Shown: positions 52,125 to 61,565, numbered from the stretch's first letter. The stretch: DNA of 64,000 nucleotides from an uncultured Bacteroides sp. (GCA_948847595.1 CAQOGY010000009.1:43732-107731); one strand, 5' to 3'. The notes: a model not told the origin generated them from the letters alone. Translations and numbers: made by a program.

Positions 52125-53153
52125 CTATTTAATGAGCGGCAGATATTCTCCATATCCTTCTTCTTTCATTTTTTCTTTCGGGATAAAACGCAGCGAAGCA
52201 CTATTGATACAATACCGCAATCCGCCTTTGTCCTTTGGCCCGTCTGTAAATACATGTCCTAAATGCGCATCTCCTGTCTTGCTGCGTACTTCTGTCCGTA
52301 TCATTCCGTGAGTAGTATCTTTCTTCTCTGCGATCAGCTCTTTCTGAATCGGTTTGGAAAAACTGGGCCATCCACAACCGGAATCAAATTTGTCTGTGGA
52401 AACAAACAACGGTTCTCCGGTGGTGATATCTACATAAATGCCGGGGCGGTGTTCATTCCAGAACTCGTTATGGAAAGCCGGCTCTGTGGCATTTTTCTGA
52501 GTCACTGCATACTGTTCGGCAGATAATTTCTTACGGAGAGTGGCATCATCCGGTTTTTGATAAGTTGCGGTCTTGGGAGCATTCGCTTTTCGTGCCATTT
52601 CAAATAAAGCCGGATTGATATGGCAATATCCGCCCGGATTCTTATCCAGATAATCCTGATGATAGACTTCTGCCGGATAAAAGTTTGTCAACGGTTCCAC
52701 TTCAACGGCAATCGGTTTGTTGTATTGAGTGGCTAATGCCTGGATCGCCTGATTGATGGTGGGGAGATCGGCTTTATTGATATAATATATACCGGTTCTG
52801 TACTGTGTACCACGATCGTTCCCCTGTCGGTTGAGGCTGGTCGGATCGATTGTCTGAAAATAGAGGTTGAGCAATAAACTCAGATTTACTTCTTCCGGAT
52901 CATAAACAACCTTCACTGTTTCGGCAGCATTTGTCTTGCCCGAACACACCTGTTCATAACTGGGATTGGCAACGGTGCTGTTGGCATATCCCACCTGAGT
53001 ACTTTCTACCCCTCTGATTTGTTTCAGGAAGTGTTCGGTTCCCCAAAAACATCCTCCTGCAAAATAAATTTCCGCTTGACTTTTCATTGGTTTTGCAATT
53101 CCTAAAAATACATTACTAATTATTAGAATCACTGCGATGATAATATGTTTCAT
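52125..53153 (-). CDS. msrAB: Bifunctional methionine sulfoxide reductase MsrAB
   Basis: Repairs oxidised methionine in both S and R forms. The N-terminal MsrA domain has the catalytic GGCFWGTEHF with Cys35; the C-terminal MsrB domain has RPGIYVDITTGEPLF, the GCGWPSF resolving cysteine region and the catalytic RYCINSASLRF. An N-terminal hydrophobic segment (about 4-20) suggests export or membrane anchoring, so it may protect envelope proteins. At 342 residues the fused length is normal. It is monocistronic on the minus strand. The MsrB part has no CxxC zinc pairs, which marks the zinc-free subtype. Confidence 0.95.
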   Translation of the reverse strand: MKHIIIAVILIISNVFLGIAKPMKSQAEIYFAGGCFWGTEHFLKQIRGVESTQVGYANSTVANPSYEQVCSGKTNAAETVKVVYDPEEVNLSLLLNLYFQTIDPTSLNRQGNDRGTQYRTGIYYINKADLPTINQAIQALATQYNKPIAVEVEPLTNFYPAEVYHQDYLDKNPGGYCHINPALFEMARKANAPKTATYQKPDDATLRKKLSAEQYAVTQKNATEPAFHNEFWNEHRPGIYVDITTGEPLFVSTDKFDSGCGWPSFSKPIQKELIAEKKDTTHGMIRTEVRSKTGDAHLGHVFTDGPKDKGGLRYCINSASLRFIPKEKMKEEGYGEYLPLIK

Positions 53154-53254
53154 AACTGTTGGTTCTTTCTATAGTAACGGATGAACCGGTGGATATGTTT
53201 TAGAAATCTCTTACATAAATAACAAGTGTTTTTTGTGAGTTTGAAAACATGAGT

Positions 53255-53307
53255 AAAGCCTTAAAAACAGAATACTTTTCCGATGTATTCTATTTTTAAG
53301 GCTTTTT
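53255..53307 (-). terminator. Terminator of the efflux operon
   Basis: AAAGCCTTAAAAA-c-AGAATAC pairs with GTATTCT-a-TTTTTAAGGCTTT, a stem of about 20 pairs, 22 bases after the stop of the TolC-family gene. Confidence 0.8.
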
Positions 53308-53329
53308 GATAAATAGCCGGAAATCTGTT

Positions 53330-54667
53330 CTATTCTATGATTTCTCCTTTATAGAAATCCAGTATTTTAGTACGGAACAGATAATCGTATTTAGCTTGCA
53401 GTTTATCCGACAGTGCTTTGGTCAGGTTTAGTTTCGCTTCATTGTATTCCACAAAAGTAGCTTTACCGTTATTGAATTTTTCGCTCATCAACCGAAAAGA
53501 TTCTTCGTTGGCTTTCACTGCAACTTCGCTGGAGTTATATTTACTTTCTGCAGCTACTGCATTATACCAGGCTTGCTGGATTTCTTTATAAAGAACTTTC
53601 TTGGTGTTGTCCAGTTGCAAAGCAAGGTTTGACTGTTGTAGGCGGGCAGTGCGTACCCGATTACGAGTGCTAAAACGGTTGAAGATCGGAACGCTCAGGT
53701 TGAAAGAAATAGATTTGCTCAGGTTATTTTTTAATTGACGGGCAAAACCGGATTCTGCTTCACCGTTGAGTGTATAGTAGCTGCTTCCTAGCCCTGCACT
53801 GAAAGAAAGTTGGGGGTAGAATTCACTTTGAGCGATACGAATGTTTTTTAAACTACCTTGTAAGCGATATTCTGCTGCCTTGATGCCGGGCTTATAGGCA
53901 ATCGCCTGGATATAAATGTCATCCGGAGCTGTTAGAGGTTCAAATTTCAGTTCTTCTTTTGGATTCTCAAGAACGAAACCTTCCGGTGTAGGCAGTTCTA
54001 ATAACTGGCTGAGACTTAATAGTGACAATTTATATGTATTGTCTGCCTGTACGGCTGTCATCTCATCCTGTGCTACACGTGCCTGCGCTTCAGCTACCTC
54101 CGCCGGTGAAGCCTTGCCGACATCATGCAGTCCTTTGATACGTTTCAGCTGATCTTTGCTTAACTCAACCTGATTTTGTGCTACCTTGTTCAATTCCAGA
54201 TTGAAAAGCACTTGCAGATAGGCAGAGGTAACATTGATTGCAATATCCTCTTTGGCTTTATTCAGGTCCTCGATAGCAGCCTGTAAATTGAGCTTGGCAA
54301 GGGAATATTGATTGGATAATTGTAAGCCTGTGAAGAGAGGTACATTAGTACTTAAGTTCACTCCCGTACTGGAACTGTTAGTATCACTATATGAATTATC
54401 TTTCGGAGAAGCTGTACGTCCCCAGCTCCACCCCTGGCTGATACCACCATTTAAGTTCGGCAGACGTGCCCATTTAGCGGTGTTTACACTAATCTTATTT
54501 TGTTCGGCTTCATTGGCTGTCTGGCGGATGTCGATGTTATGCTCGATGGCATAGTCGATGCATTGCCGTAAAGTCCATGTCTGCGGAGTGGTATCCTGTG
54601 CTTGAACAGAACCGATACCGGTTCCGCTCAACAGGATGATTGCCATCATTTTATTGATTACTTTCAT
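53330..54667 (-). CDS. TolC-family outer-membrane efflux protein
   Basis: Outer-membrane channel of a tripartite efflux pump. Signal peptide ends near residue 23 (GIGSVQA). Two OEP repeats with long coiled-coil helices cover about 30-240 and 245-435 (ALRQCIDYAIEHNIDIRQTANE start, then IQQAWYNAVAAESKYNSSEVAVKANEES). At 445 residues it is typical. It is the last gene of the operon, ten bases after the membrane-fusion-protein gene, and is followed by a strong terminator. The channel is specific to this pump by gene order; the exported substrate is unknown. Confidence 0.92.
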   Translation of the reverse strand: MKVINKMMAIILLSGTGIGSVQAQDTTPQTWTLRQCIDYAIEHNIDIRQTANEAEQNKISVNTAKWARLPNLNGGISQGWSWGRTASPKDNSYSDTNSSSTGVNLSTNVPLFTGLQLSNQYSLAKLNLQAAIEDLNKAKEDIAINVTSAYLQVLFNLELNKVAQNQVELSKDQLKRIKGLHDVGKASPAEVAEAQARVAQDEMTAVQADNTYKLSLLSLSQLLELPTPEGFVLENPKEELKFEPLTAPDDIYIQAIAYKPGIKAAEYRLQGSLKNIRIAQSEFYPQLSFSAGLGSSYYTLNGEAESGFARQLKNNLSKSISFNLSVPIFNRFSTRNRVRTARLQQSNLALQLDNTKKVLYKEIQQAWYNAVAAESKYNSSEVAVKANEESFRLMSEKFNNGKATFVEYNEAKLNLTKALSDKLQAKYDYLFRTKILDFYKGEIIE

Positions 54668-54677
54668 TGGATGTCAG

Positions 54678-55778
54678 TTATTTATCTTTTTTCTCAGCAC
54701 CGCGTAACTTGGTCTGAGCGGTTACACCTTTTTTTATCTCAATCTTGATACCGTCACTCATTCCGGTAGTCACCTGTGTACGTTCGAATTTCTGTTGTGG
54801 TACGGAGTCCGTCATGATATACACAAATGTAGAGTCACCGCTGAACTCAATCGTACTTTCGGGTACTGCCAGCACTTTGCTGGCACGCTGGAGCACAATC
54901 TCTGCATTGGCAGAATAGCCGGAACGAATCTGCACGGTATCCGGAACTGTGATAGCAGCTTTGATTTCAAATTGATTGGCTCCGTTGGTTTCTACTCCTT
55001 TCGGTGAAATATATTCGAGAATAGCATCAAAAGTCAGATTCTGTAAAGCTCCGATCGTCAGTTTAATCGGCATTCCCTCATGGATGCGACCCACTTCGGT
55101 TTCGTCAATATTTCCCCTGAAAATCAGATCGTTCATGTTTGCTACCGTAGCAATGGTAGTACCGTCGTTGAATGTATTACTCATGATTACGGAATTACCG
55201 GCTTTCACTGGTACGTCCAGAATTAATCCGTCAATAGTAGAGCGGATCATGGTGCTACTGAATGAAGCACTGTTTTTAGTGATTCCTTCTTTTATAATTT
55301 CCAGATTATCTTTGGCAGTCTGATTCTCTTCCCGTGCCTGCTTTACCGCTACTTCTCCTTTTTCGTAATCTTCACGACTGATAAGCTGATCTTCATATAA
55401 CTTCTTGATACGGGTAAAGTCTGTTTCGGCCTGCTTTGCATTGATCTCTGCCAGGCGGACACGACTTTCTGCGGAGTTCAGTTGTCCGAGTTCGGGAATT
55501 ACTTTGACTTTCGCGATCACTTCCCCTTTTTTTACGCTCTGTCCCGCTTCTTTGAATACCTCGTCTACAATACCGGAAATCTGAGGCTTGATTAAAATTT
55601 CATCTCTCGGCTCTACCTTTCCGGTGGCTACTGTAGTCTTTTCAAGGTCCGTGACTTCTGCTGCCAGTGTTTCATATACGATCACTTTAGGCTTGGATTT
55701 CTGATAAAGAAATACGAACGTTCCGACAAGGATTATGGCAATAATTACCAATAATGTGATTTTCAGATACTTTTTCAT
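54678..55778 (-). CDS. Periplasmic adaptor (HlyD/MacA-type membrane fusion protein)
   Basis: One N-terminal membrane helix (about residues 5-25). A lipoyl-like hairpin (EPRDEILIKPQISGIVDEVFKEAGQSVKKGEVIAKV) is near the N-terminus, then an alpha-helical hairpin (about 100-165; EINAKQAETDFTRIKKLYED), a beta-barrel region and the membrane-proximal domain (about 220-360). This is the MacA/RND-adaptor layout. It bridges the ABC permeases to the TolC-family channel. It is 56 bases downstream of the second permease. 366 residues, complete. Confidence 0.92.
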   Translation of the reverse strand: MKKYLKITLLVIIAIILVGTFVFLYQKSKPKVIVYETLAAEVTDLEKTTVATGKVEPRDEILIKPQISGIVDEVFKEAGQSVKKGEVIAKVKVIPELGQLNSAESRVRLAEINAKQAETDFTRIKKLYEDQLISREDYEKGEVAVKQAREENQTAKDNLEIIKEGITKNSASFSSTMIRSTIDGLILDVPVKAGNSVIMSNTFNDGTTIATVANMNDLIFRGNIDETEVGRIHEGMPIKLTIGALQNLTFDAILEYISPKGVETNGANQFEIKAAITVPDTVQIRSGYSANAEIVLQRASKVLAVPESTIEFSGDSTFVYIMTDSVPQQKFERTQVTTGMSDGIKIEIKKGVTAQTKLRGAEKKDK

Positions 55779-55833
55779 CTTGAATATATATGTTTAATTT
55801 TTAATTCTTCATTTAACTCTCAACTTTCCACTT

Positions 55834-57075
55834 CTACTCATCTCTGATCGCTTCAATCGGTTTGATAGCCATCGCACGGTAAGCAGGTGCCAGTCCTGCC
55901 AACATACCTAATGCGATCAGCAGGGCACAGGTTCCGACTGCTAATCCGAAGCTGACCTGGAAATGAGCATCTCCTCCGTCGGAGTTCGCTCCCATCTCAA
56001 CCAGTTGCAGCACCATGACAGCAAAAGAAATTCCGAACATACCGGCGATGGTTGTCAAAACCATGCTTTCAGATAAGATTTGCTGCAGGATGTCTTTGGG
56101 GCGTGCACCGATGGCACGGCGTATGCCGATTTCTGTAGTGCGTTCTTTCACTGTCACCATCATGATATTCGATACACCGATGGCGCCTGCCAGCAAGGTA
56201 CCCAAACCTACCATCCAGATCAGAATATGGATACCGGTGAATAAGTTGTCCACCATGGAAAACATTGCTTCAGCATTCAGATACATAAGCGCCTGCTTGT
56301 CATTAGGGGCAATGTAGTGTGCTGCCTTGATGATTCCTTCCATCTGGGGTTGTACATCGGATACCTTTACGCCACGTTTGACGGTGAAGCAGATTACATC
56401 AATTTGTCCGCCCAGATTATAAGTTTGCTGCATGGTGGTGAATGGAAGGGTGACAGCTTCCGAGGCACGTCCCTGTATGTTCATATCTCCTTCGGAAGAA
56501 GACATGCCGATGACTTGATAATAGATGCCGTCTACCCGTACATATTTACCACACGGGTCTTCTCCCGGTTTGAACAGGCTTTCGTAAACACGCTTGCCAA
56601 TAACGCAGACCTTACGCGCTTCACGGATATCTACGTCGTTGATAAAACGCCCGTATGCCATTTCTTGTGATTCGATATGGAGATAGTCGGGATATAATCC
56701 TTTCACACTACAATCGTATTTCTTGTCTCCATAAATAGCGTTGGATCCCCAACGGGCAACGGAAGGGGTGATGACTTCCACATCCTTTACCTGCGAGCGG
56801 AGGCGTTCGATGTCGATGGCTTCCAGATCCCACCAGCGTCCTTTACGAAATCCTTTGTAGGCTTCTCCCGTTTTTTGGGCGGCAAGGAAGCCGGAGTTGG
56901 TGGCAAATCCCTCAAAGTTCTTTTGCATCATATCCTGCAATCCCTGTCCGCCGCCGATAAGCGCCACGAGCATGAAGATTCCCCAGAATACGCCGAATGC
57001 CGTCAGCAGGCTTCTCGTTTTATTTCTTGTGATGGTGATGAGGATTTCCTCACAAGTATCTATGTCTATTCTCAT
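55834..57075 (-). CDS. MacB-type ABC transporter permease (second of pair)
   Basis: Inner-membrane permease with an N-terminal helix, a large periplasmic MacB_PCD domain (about 40-270) and three C-terminal helices of the FtsX fold (VGLGTLLAGAIGVSNIMMVTVKERTTEIGIRRAIGA, then LVLLIALG-like ends). 413 residues. The conserved ERTTEIGIRRAIGA is the coupling segment for the ATPase. Two different permease genes follow one ATPase, so the transporter is likely a heterodimer. Permease 1 ends five bases before it. It belongs with the adaptor and TolC-family genes downstream. Confidence 0.92.
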   Translation of the reverse strand: MRIDIDTCEEILITITRNKTRSLLTAFGVFWGIFMLVALIGGGQGLQDMMQKNFEGFATNSGFLAAQKTGEAYKGFRKGRWWDLEAIDIERLRSQVKDVEVITPSVARWGSNAIYGDKKYDCSVKGLYPDYLHIESQEMAYGRFINDVDIREARKVCVIGKRVYESLFKPGEDPCGKYVRVDGIYYQVIGMSSSEGDMNIQGRASEAVTLPFTTMQQTYNLGGQIDVICFTVKRGVKVSDVQPQMEGIIKAAHYIAPNDKQALMYLNAEAMFSMVDNLFTGIHILIWMVGLGTLLAGAIGVSNIMMVTVKERTTEIGIRRAIGARPKDILQQILSESMVLTTIAGMFGISFAVMVLQLVEMGANSDGGDAHFQVSFGLAVGTCALLIALGMLAGLAPAYRAMAIKPIEAIRDE

Positions 57076-57080
57076 AATCT

Positions 57081-58340
57081 TTAATCGGCTCTAAGTGCTT
57101 CGATCGGTCGGATGCTGACTGCTTTGCGGGCAGGGAACAATCCGGCTAATGTTCCGGCTATTACTAATGTGAGTGTAGCTTGGATGGCAATTCCTATGTC
57201 GACCGTTGGATTCAGGAATACCGTTTCGGACCATATACCGTTGTCCATAGTCTGGTTTCCGAAGGCATTGTTCATCCATTCGGTGGCTCCGATACCTGCA
57301 ACCATACCTATATATCCGAATATGGTGGTAATCGTGACGCTCTCTACGATAATCAGCCAAAGGATAGAAAGCGGTTTGGCTCCGAGCGCTTTGCGGATGC
57401 CAAATTCTCGGGTACGCTCTTTAACGGTAATCAGCATAATGTTCGAAACTCCGACAATTCCGCTTAATAAGGTGAAAATACCAATCACCCAAATAGCTAT
57501 ACGAAGCATTGCCGATCCTTGCTGTTGCTGCAGATAATTGGTGAAACGGTTCCATATCCAGATGGCGCTATGGTCGGTCGGGTCAAAACGCTGGTTGGCG
57601 CCGATCACTTTACGGTAGTGGGCTTCGAATTCCTCGTTAGACTCTATTGTTTCCAAATTCTTGGTGGTCATGATGAGGTTATTCAGCTTGTCTCCTTTAT
57701 TATAAATCGTTTGCAGGGTTGTGAACGGAAGATAAGCGTCGCTGTCTCCGCTGTCACCTTTGTCATTGTACAGTCCTACTACCTGATAGACAACATTACC
57801 CGCATTCACGAATTGTCCGATGGGATCGGTATGTGTTTTGTCGAACAGGATTTCGGCAGTCTTTTTGTGGAGCACAATTACTTTCCGTCGTTCTTTAATG
57901 TCGATTTCGTTAATGAAACGTCCCTTAAAGAGTTTTACTACTTCCACTTCCGTATGGTTGGGATATACTCCGGAAAGATTCAGGTTGACATATTCCGGTC
58001 CGAAGCTAAGGTTCACACCTCCCTGATATACGGTTGCTCCGGCCTTGATGACATGATCCGGAAAATTCTTATTGGTCGTATTCAAGTCTTTGTTATCCAG
58101 TCGTATCCGCCTTCCTTCCTTCAGACCGTCGTATGATTTGCTGGTCCACCCCGGAAAAATCTTGATGGAGTTCATGGCCCGTTCCGAAGCCGACTGTTCG
58201 AACGCGTGAATCAGCCCGTTGCCGGCTCCCAGCAGGACGATGAGCATAAATATTCCCCATGCGACGGCAAATCCGGTGAGAAAAGTCCTCAACTTATTGC
58301 GTTTAATGGTACTATATATTTCTTGCCAAATATCAATCAT
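57081..58340 (-). CDS. MacB-type ABC transporter permease (first of pair)
   Basis: Paralogue of the next gene, with the same layout: N-terminal helix (RTFLTGFAVAWGIFMLIVLLG), periplasmic MacB_PCD domain, and FtsX core with GIVGVSNIMLITVKERTREFGIRKALGAKP and two more helices. 419 residues. The two permeases differ mostly in the periplasmic domain, which should define substrate and adaptor contact. It begins about 114 bases after the ATPase stop, a gap filled by a heptamer inverted-repeat element (58359-58456). Confidence 0.92.
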   Translation of the reverse strand: MIDIWQEIYSTIKRNKLRTFLTGFAVAWGIFMLIVLLGAGNGLIHAFEQSASERAMNSIKIFPGWTSKSYDGLKEGRRIRLDNKDLNTTNKNFPDHVIKAGATVYQGGVNLSFGPEYVNLNLSGVYPNHTEVEVVKLFKGRFINEIDIKERRKVIVLHKKTAEILFDKTHTDPIGQFVNAGNVVYQVVGLYNDKGDSGDSDAYLPFTTLQTIYNKGDKLNNLIMTTKNLETIESNEEFEAHYRKVIGANQRFDPTDHSAIWIWNRFTNYLQQQQGSAMLRIAIWVIGIFTLLSGIVGVSNIMLITVKERTREFGIRKALGAKPLSILWLIIVESVTITTIFGYIGMVAGIGATEWMNNAFGNQTMDNGIWSETVFLNPTVDIGIAIQATLTLVIAGTLAGLFPARKAVSIRPIEALRAD

Positions 58341-58358
58341 ATTTTAAGTAATAAGTTA

Positions 58359-58456
58359 TAAGTAATAGGTAATAAGTATTAGGTATTAAGTATTAAGTAT
58401 TAGGCTGCGCTGTGACTGCATAGAATTAATACCTAATACTTATTACCTATTACTTA
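58359..58456 (-). repeat. Heptamer inverted-repeat element between ATPase and permease genes
   Basis: 31-base arms (58359-58389 and 58426-58456) are exact reverse complements. In coding sense each arm is TAAGTAA, TAGGTAA, TAAGTAT, TAGGTAT, TAA: four heptamers plus three. The first arm starts with the ATPase stop codon. The loop is 36 bases. Confidence 0.88.
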
Positions 58457-59170
58457 TTTCATAATTCCGTTTTGGCCGAATGGAGAGGCGTCGTGGTCGA
58501 GGTTCTCTTCAATCCGTTCGATAATACCATCTTTGATATGGATGATCTTGTCCGTTTGGTTGGCAACACCGCTTTCGTGGGTTACGACGACGATGGTCAT
58601 TCCCATTCGATGCAAGTCTTTCAATATCTGCATTACTTCTACGGAAGTTTTGCTGTCCAGAGCACCTGTCGGTTCGTCGGCAAGGATGATTTGCGGCTGG
58701 GTGATTAATGCGCGGGCGATGGCTACACGTTGTTTCTGACCGCCACTCATCTCATTTGGCATGTGGTGTGCCCAGTCTTTCAGTCCCAGCCGGTCGAGAT
58801 ATTCCAGAGCGAGTGCATTTCGCTTTTTGCGGCTCACACCTTGATAGAACAGGGGCAGTGCCACATTTTCTACAGCGTCCTTGAATGATATCAGGTTGAA
58901 TGACTGAAAGATAAATCCGATCATACGGTTTCGATACTCGGCAGCTTTCGTTTCGCTCAAGTCCTTGATAAGTACGTTGTTCAGATAATAATCCCCGGTA
59001 TCGTAGTTATCGAGTATTCCTAATATGTTTAGTAAAGTAGATTTGCCCGAACCCGAAGCTCCCATGATGGAAACAAACTCACCTCGCTGGATGTCGAGAT
59101 TGATGCCCTTGAGTACATGGAGAGGTGCTCCGTTGTTGTAGGTCTTGTTAATGTCTGTTAGTTTTATCAC
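58454..59170 (-). CDS. LolD/MacB-type ABC transporter ATPase
   Basis: ATP-binding subunit for the two permeases. Walker A GASGSGKST, Q-loop GFIFQSFNL, signature MSGGQKQRVAIARAL and Walker B IILADEPTGALD are intact. The frame opens at 59284, but homologues start at IKLTDINKTYNNGAP. A GTG at 59170 after AAGGGAAATT gives this N-terminus, and the upstream section includes a TATCTTTC promoter-like element (59231-59224). I use the GTG, giving 238 residues, typical of LolD/MacB ATPases. It heads the five-gene operon (ATPase, two permeases, adaptor, TolC-like). Confidence 0.9.
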   Translation of the reverse strand: MIKLTDINKTYNNGAPLHVLKGINLDIQRGEFVSIMGASGSGKSTLLNILGILDNYDTGDYYLNNVLIKDLSETKAAEYRNRMIGFIFQSFNLISFKDAVENVALPLFYQGVSRKKRNALALEYLDRLGLKDWAHHMPNEMSGGQKQRVAIARALITQPQIILADEPTGALDSKTSVEVMQILKDLHRMGMTIVVVTHESGVANQTDKIIHIKDGIIERIEENLDHDASPFGQNGIMK

Positions 59171-59271
59171 AATTTCCCTTATTAAGTTTCTTTTTTCTTT
59201 TAATTTTTCACTATTAGACGCACGAAAGATACGAAAAGTTGCAAACAGAGTGAACTTTTTTGAAAAAACAT

Positions 59272-59302
59272 TTTGTAGACTCAATCTTCTTTACGTAATT
59301 TG
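59272..59302 (+). promoter_or_regulatory. Promoter of the ROK glucokinase gene
   Basis: TTTG at 59272-59275 and TAATTTG at 59296-59302, 20 bases apart, with the ATG 47 bases downstream. The -7 is one T short of the consensus. Confidence 0.5.
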
Positions 59303-59348
59303 TGTGCAGTAAACTTTATAATTAACTAACCCTTTTAAATAAAGTATC

Positions 59349-60329
59349 ATGAATTCAAACATGGAGAAACCCTACGTAGTAGGTATTGACATAGGCGGAA
59401 CAAACACCGTCTTTGGGATTGTAGACGCACGCGGAACTATTATTGCCAGTAGCTCGATTAAAACAGCCGGCTATCCGACTGCTGCAGAATATGCTGACGA
59501 AGTATGCAAAAACTTGCTTCCGTTGATCATTGCTAATGGTGGTGTAGATAAGATCAGAGGTATCGGTGTCGGTGCTCCTAATGGTAACTATTATACCGGA
59601 ACTATTGAATTTGCTCCGAACTTGCCTTGGAAAGGAATTCTTCCGTTGGCTGCTATGTTTGAAGAAAGACTGGGTATTCCTACTGCTTTGACCAATGATG
59701 CTAATGCTGCTGCTATCGGTGAAATGACTTACGGCGCTGCCCGTGGTATGAAAGATTTTATTATGATCACTCTGGGTACAGGTGTAGGTAGCGGTATCGT
59801 TATCAACGGTCAGATGGTTTATGGTCATGACGGTTTTGCCGGAGAATTGGGCCACGTAATTGCACGTCGTGACGGTCGTGTTTGTGGTTGCGGTCGTAAA
59901 GGTTGTCTGGAAACTTACTGTTCGGCTACCGGTGTAGCTCGTACAGCTCGTGAATTCCTGGCTGCTCGTACTGATGCAAGCTTGCTTCGTAATATTCCTG
60001 CTGAAAACATCACTTCAAAAGATGTATATGATGCAGCTGTACAAGGTGATAAACTGGCACAGGAAATCTTCGAATTTACAGGTAATATTTTAGGTGAGGC
60101 TTTGGCAGACGCTATTGCATTCTCCAGCCCTGAAGCAATTGTATTGTTCGGTGGTTTGGCTAAGTCGGGTGATTATATCATGAAACCGATTCAGAAAGCA
60201 ATCGATGACAATATCCTGAATATCTACAAAGGCAAGACTAAATTGCTTGTTTCCGAACTGAAAGATTCTGATGCTGCTGTACTGGGTGCCAGTGCTTTGG
60301 CTTGGGAATTGAAAGATCTGAAAGAATAA
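59349..60329 (+). CDS. ROK-family glucokinase
   Basis: Cytosolic sugar kinase, most likely glucose to glucose-6-phosphate. The N-terminal phosphate-binding loop is VVGIDIGGTNTVFGIVD. The sugar-binding catalytic Asp is in LTNDANAAAIGE, the HGFAGELGHVI-like stretch is GHDGFAGELGHVI, and the ROK zinc-binding cysteines appear as CGCGRKGCLE. The C-terminal ATP-binding half includes IVLFGGLAKSGDYI. At 326 residues it is normal for a ROK glucokinase. Sugar preference beyond hexose cannot be fixed from sequence. It is monocistronic and divergent from the efflux operon. Confidence 0.93.
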   Translation: MNSNMEKPYVVGIDIGGTNTVFGIVDARGTIIASSSIKTAGYPTAAEYADEVCKNLLPLIIANGGVDKIRGIGVGAPNGNYYTGTIEFAPNLPWKGILPLAAMFEERLGIPTALTNDANAAAIGEMTYGAARGMKDFIMITLGTGVGSGIVINGQMVYGHDGFAGELGHVIARRDGRVCGCGRKGCLETYCSATGVARTAREFLAARTDASLLRNIPAENITSKDVYDAAVQGDKLAQEIFEFTGNILGEALADAIAFSSPEAIVLFGGLAKSGDYIMKPIQKAIDDNILNIYKGKTKLLVSELKDSDAAVLGASALAWELKDLKE

Positions 60330-60499
60330 TATCATTTTTTTAATAATAAAGGTAATTGGATCCCTGGGGGCGTTGAGTTTCCGGGGATTTTTTGTATGTG
60401 TTGTTTCTCAAAAGTTGTATCTACAGGAAATAAAACTGGATATTCTGTAGTTTTTTGCGTTATATTGCGTCTAATGTATAGACGATTAATCAAAATAAG

Positions 60500-60976
60500 A
60501 TGAAAAAATTGGAAATAGAGTTTGAGCAAGTTGTGAAGCAATATAAAAATACAATTTACACTGTATGTTTTATGTTCTCTAAAGACTCCCGGGAAGTGAA
60601 CGATCTTTTTCAGGACGTGTTAGTTAATCTTTGGAAAGGTTTCGATACATTCAAAGGAGAAAGTAATATAGGAACATGGATATGGCGTGTAAGTCTCAAT
60701 ACTTGCATTTCATCAGACAGGAAAAAGAAGATTGTTTCTGTACCTCTGATTATGGGGATTGATCTGTTTGAAGATAGGGACGAAGATACAACACAGATAA
60801 AGATGTTGTATAACAGAATTAGTCGCCTGAAACATTTCGATAGGGCGATAGTGCTATTATGGCTTGAGAATTTCAGTTATGAGGAAATTGCAGCTATTGT
60901 AGGAATTTCTGTGAAGAATGTTTCCGTTCGCTTATTTAGAATTAAAGAAGAACTAAAAAAAATGTCTAACAACTAG
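60500..60976 (+). CDS. ECF-type sigma-70 factor
   Basis: Alternative sigma factor of the extracytoplasmic function group. Region 2 (about residues 15-75) has the core-binding and -10 recognition helices (DLFQDVLVNLWKGFDTFKG, then TWIWRVSLNTCIS). Region 4 (about 105-152) has a helix-turn-helix (ENFSYEEIAAIVGISVKNVSVRLFRIKEEL). There is no region 1.1 or 3. The 158-residue length is normal. The gene is AT-rich and stands seven bases before a membrane-protein gene that may be its anti-sigma partner. No SusC with an STN domain is next to it. The regulon is unknown. Confidence 0.9.
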   Translation: MKKLEIEFEQVVKQYKNTIYTVCFMFSKDSREVNDLFQDVLVNLWKGFDTFKGESNIGTWIWRVSLNTCISSDRKKKIVSVPLIMGIDLFEDRDEDTTQIKMLYNRISRLKHFDRAIVLLWLENFSYEEIAAIVGISVKNVSVRLFRIKEELKKMSNN

Positions 60977-60983
60977 AAAATAT

Positions 60984-61565
60984 ATGGGTATGGAAGAATA
61001 TATAGATACGATTGAACTTAAACAAATGAAAGAACAGATAGCTATTCTTAACAGCAAGTTGGATGCGGAGGTCGTTGTTAATGAGAAGTTGTTACGTAAG
61101 GTTATTAAAAATAAGGTGTCGGGAATGAATCGGTATGTAGGGATTATGAATTCATTGGCATTATTACTTATTCCGTTTTTTGTTTGGTCATGTCCTTATT
61201 TGGGAATATCATGGTGGTTTTGTAGTGTGTTTTGTTTGTTCCTGTTTATAGCAGTTATGCACGGCTATTTTACGCATAAACGATTACGAACAAATGATTT
61301 AATGAGTGAGGATTTACTGGTGGTAGCTCGAAAGTTGATGGAAATAAAATCCCGTTATTCCATTTGGCGTAAATTTAGTATTCCATTTATTATTATACTT
61401 TTGTGTTGGCTCTTTATTGAACTGCAATTGGCAGGAAATAGCAATATTATAATTTTTTGTGTTGGTCTTATTTTTTCATTTAGGGAGGGATATAAACAGT
61501 ATCACATGATGCAGCGCAAATTGGATGAAATTCAGCAGGAGATAGATGAAATTATGAAAGAGTGA
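60984..61565 (+). CDS. Membrane protein partner of the ECF sigma factor (193 aa)
   Basis: No known family was recognised. Residues 1-50 form a soluble helical region (ELKQMKEQIAILNSKLDAEVVVNEKLL), followed by two pairs of membrane helices (about 55-92 and 125-160, for example SLALLLIPFFVWSCPYLGI and FIIILLCWLFIELQLAG) and a C-terminal coiled coil (MMQRKLDEIQQEIDEIMKE). The location immediately after an ECF sigma gene suggests an anti-sigma factor; the N-terminal helical region could hold the sigma. It lacks a ZAS zinc motif. The start at 60984 lies seven bases after the sigma stop, so the two are co-transcribed. Confidence 0.7.
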   Translation: MGMEEYIDTIELKQMKEQIAILNSKLDAEVVVNEKLLRKVIKNKVSGMNRYVGIMNSLALLLIPFFVWSCPYLGISWWFCSVFCLFLFIAVMHGYFTHKRLRTNDLMSEDLLVVARKLMEIKSRYSIWRKFSIPFIIILLCWLFIELQLAGNSNIIIFCVGLIFSFREGYKQYHMMQRKLDEIQQEIDEIMKE

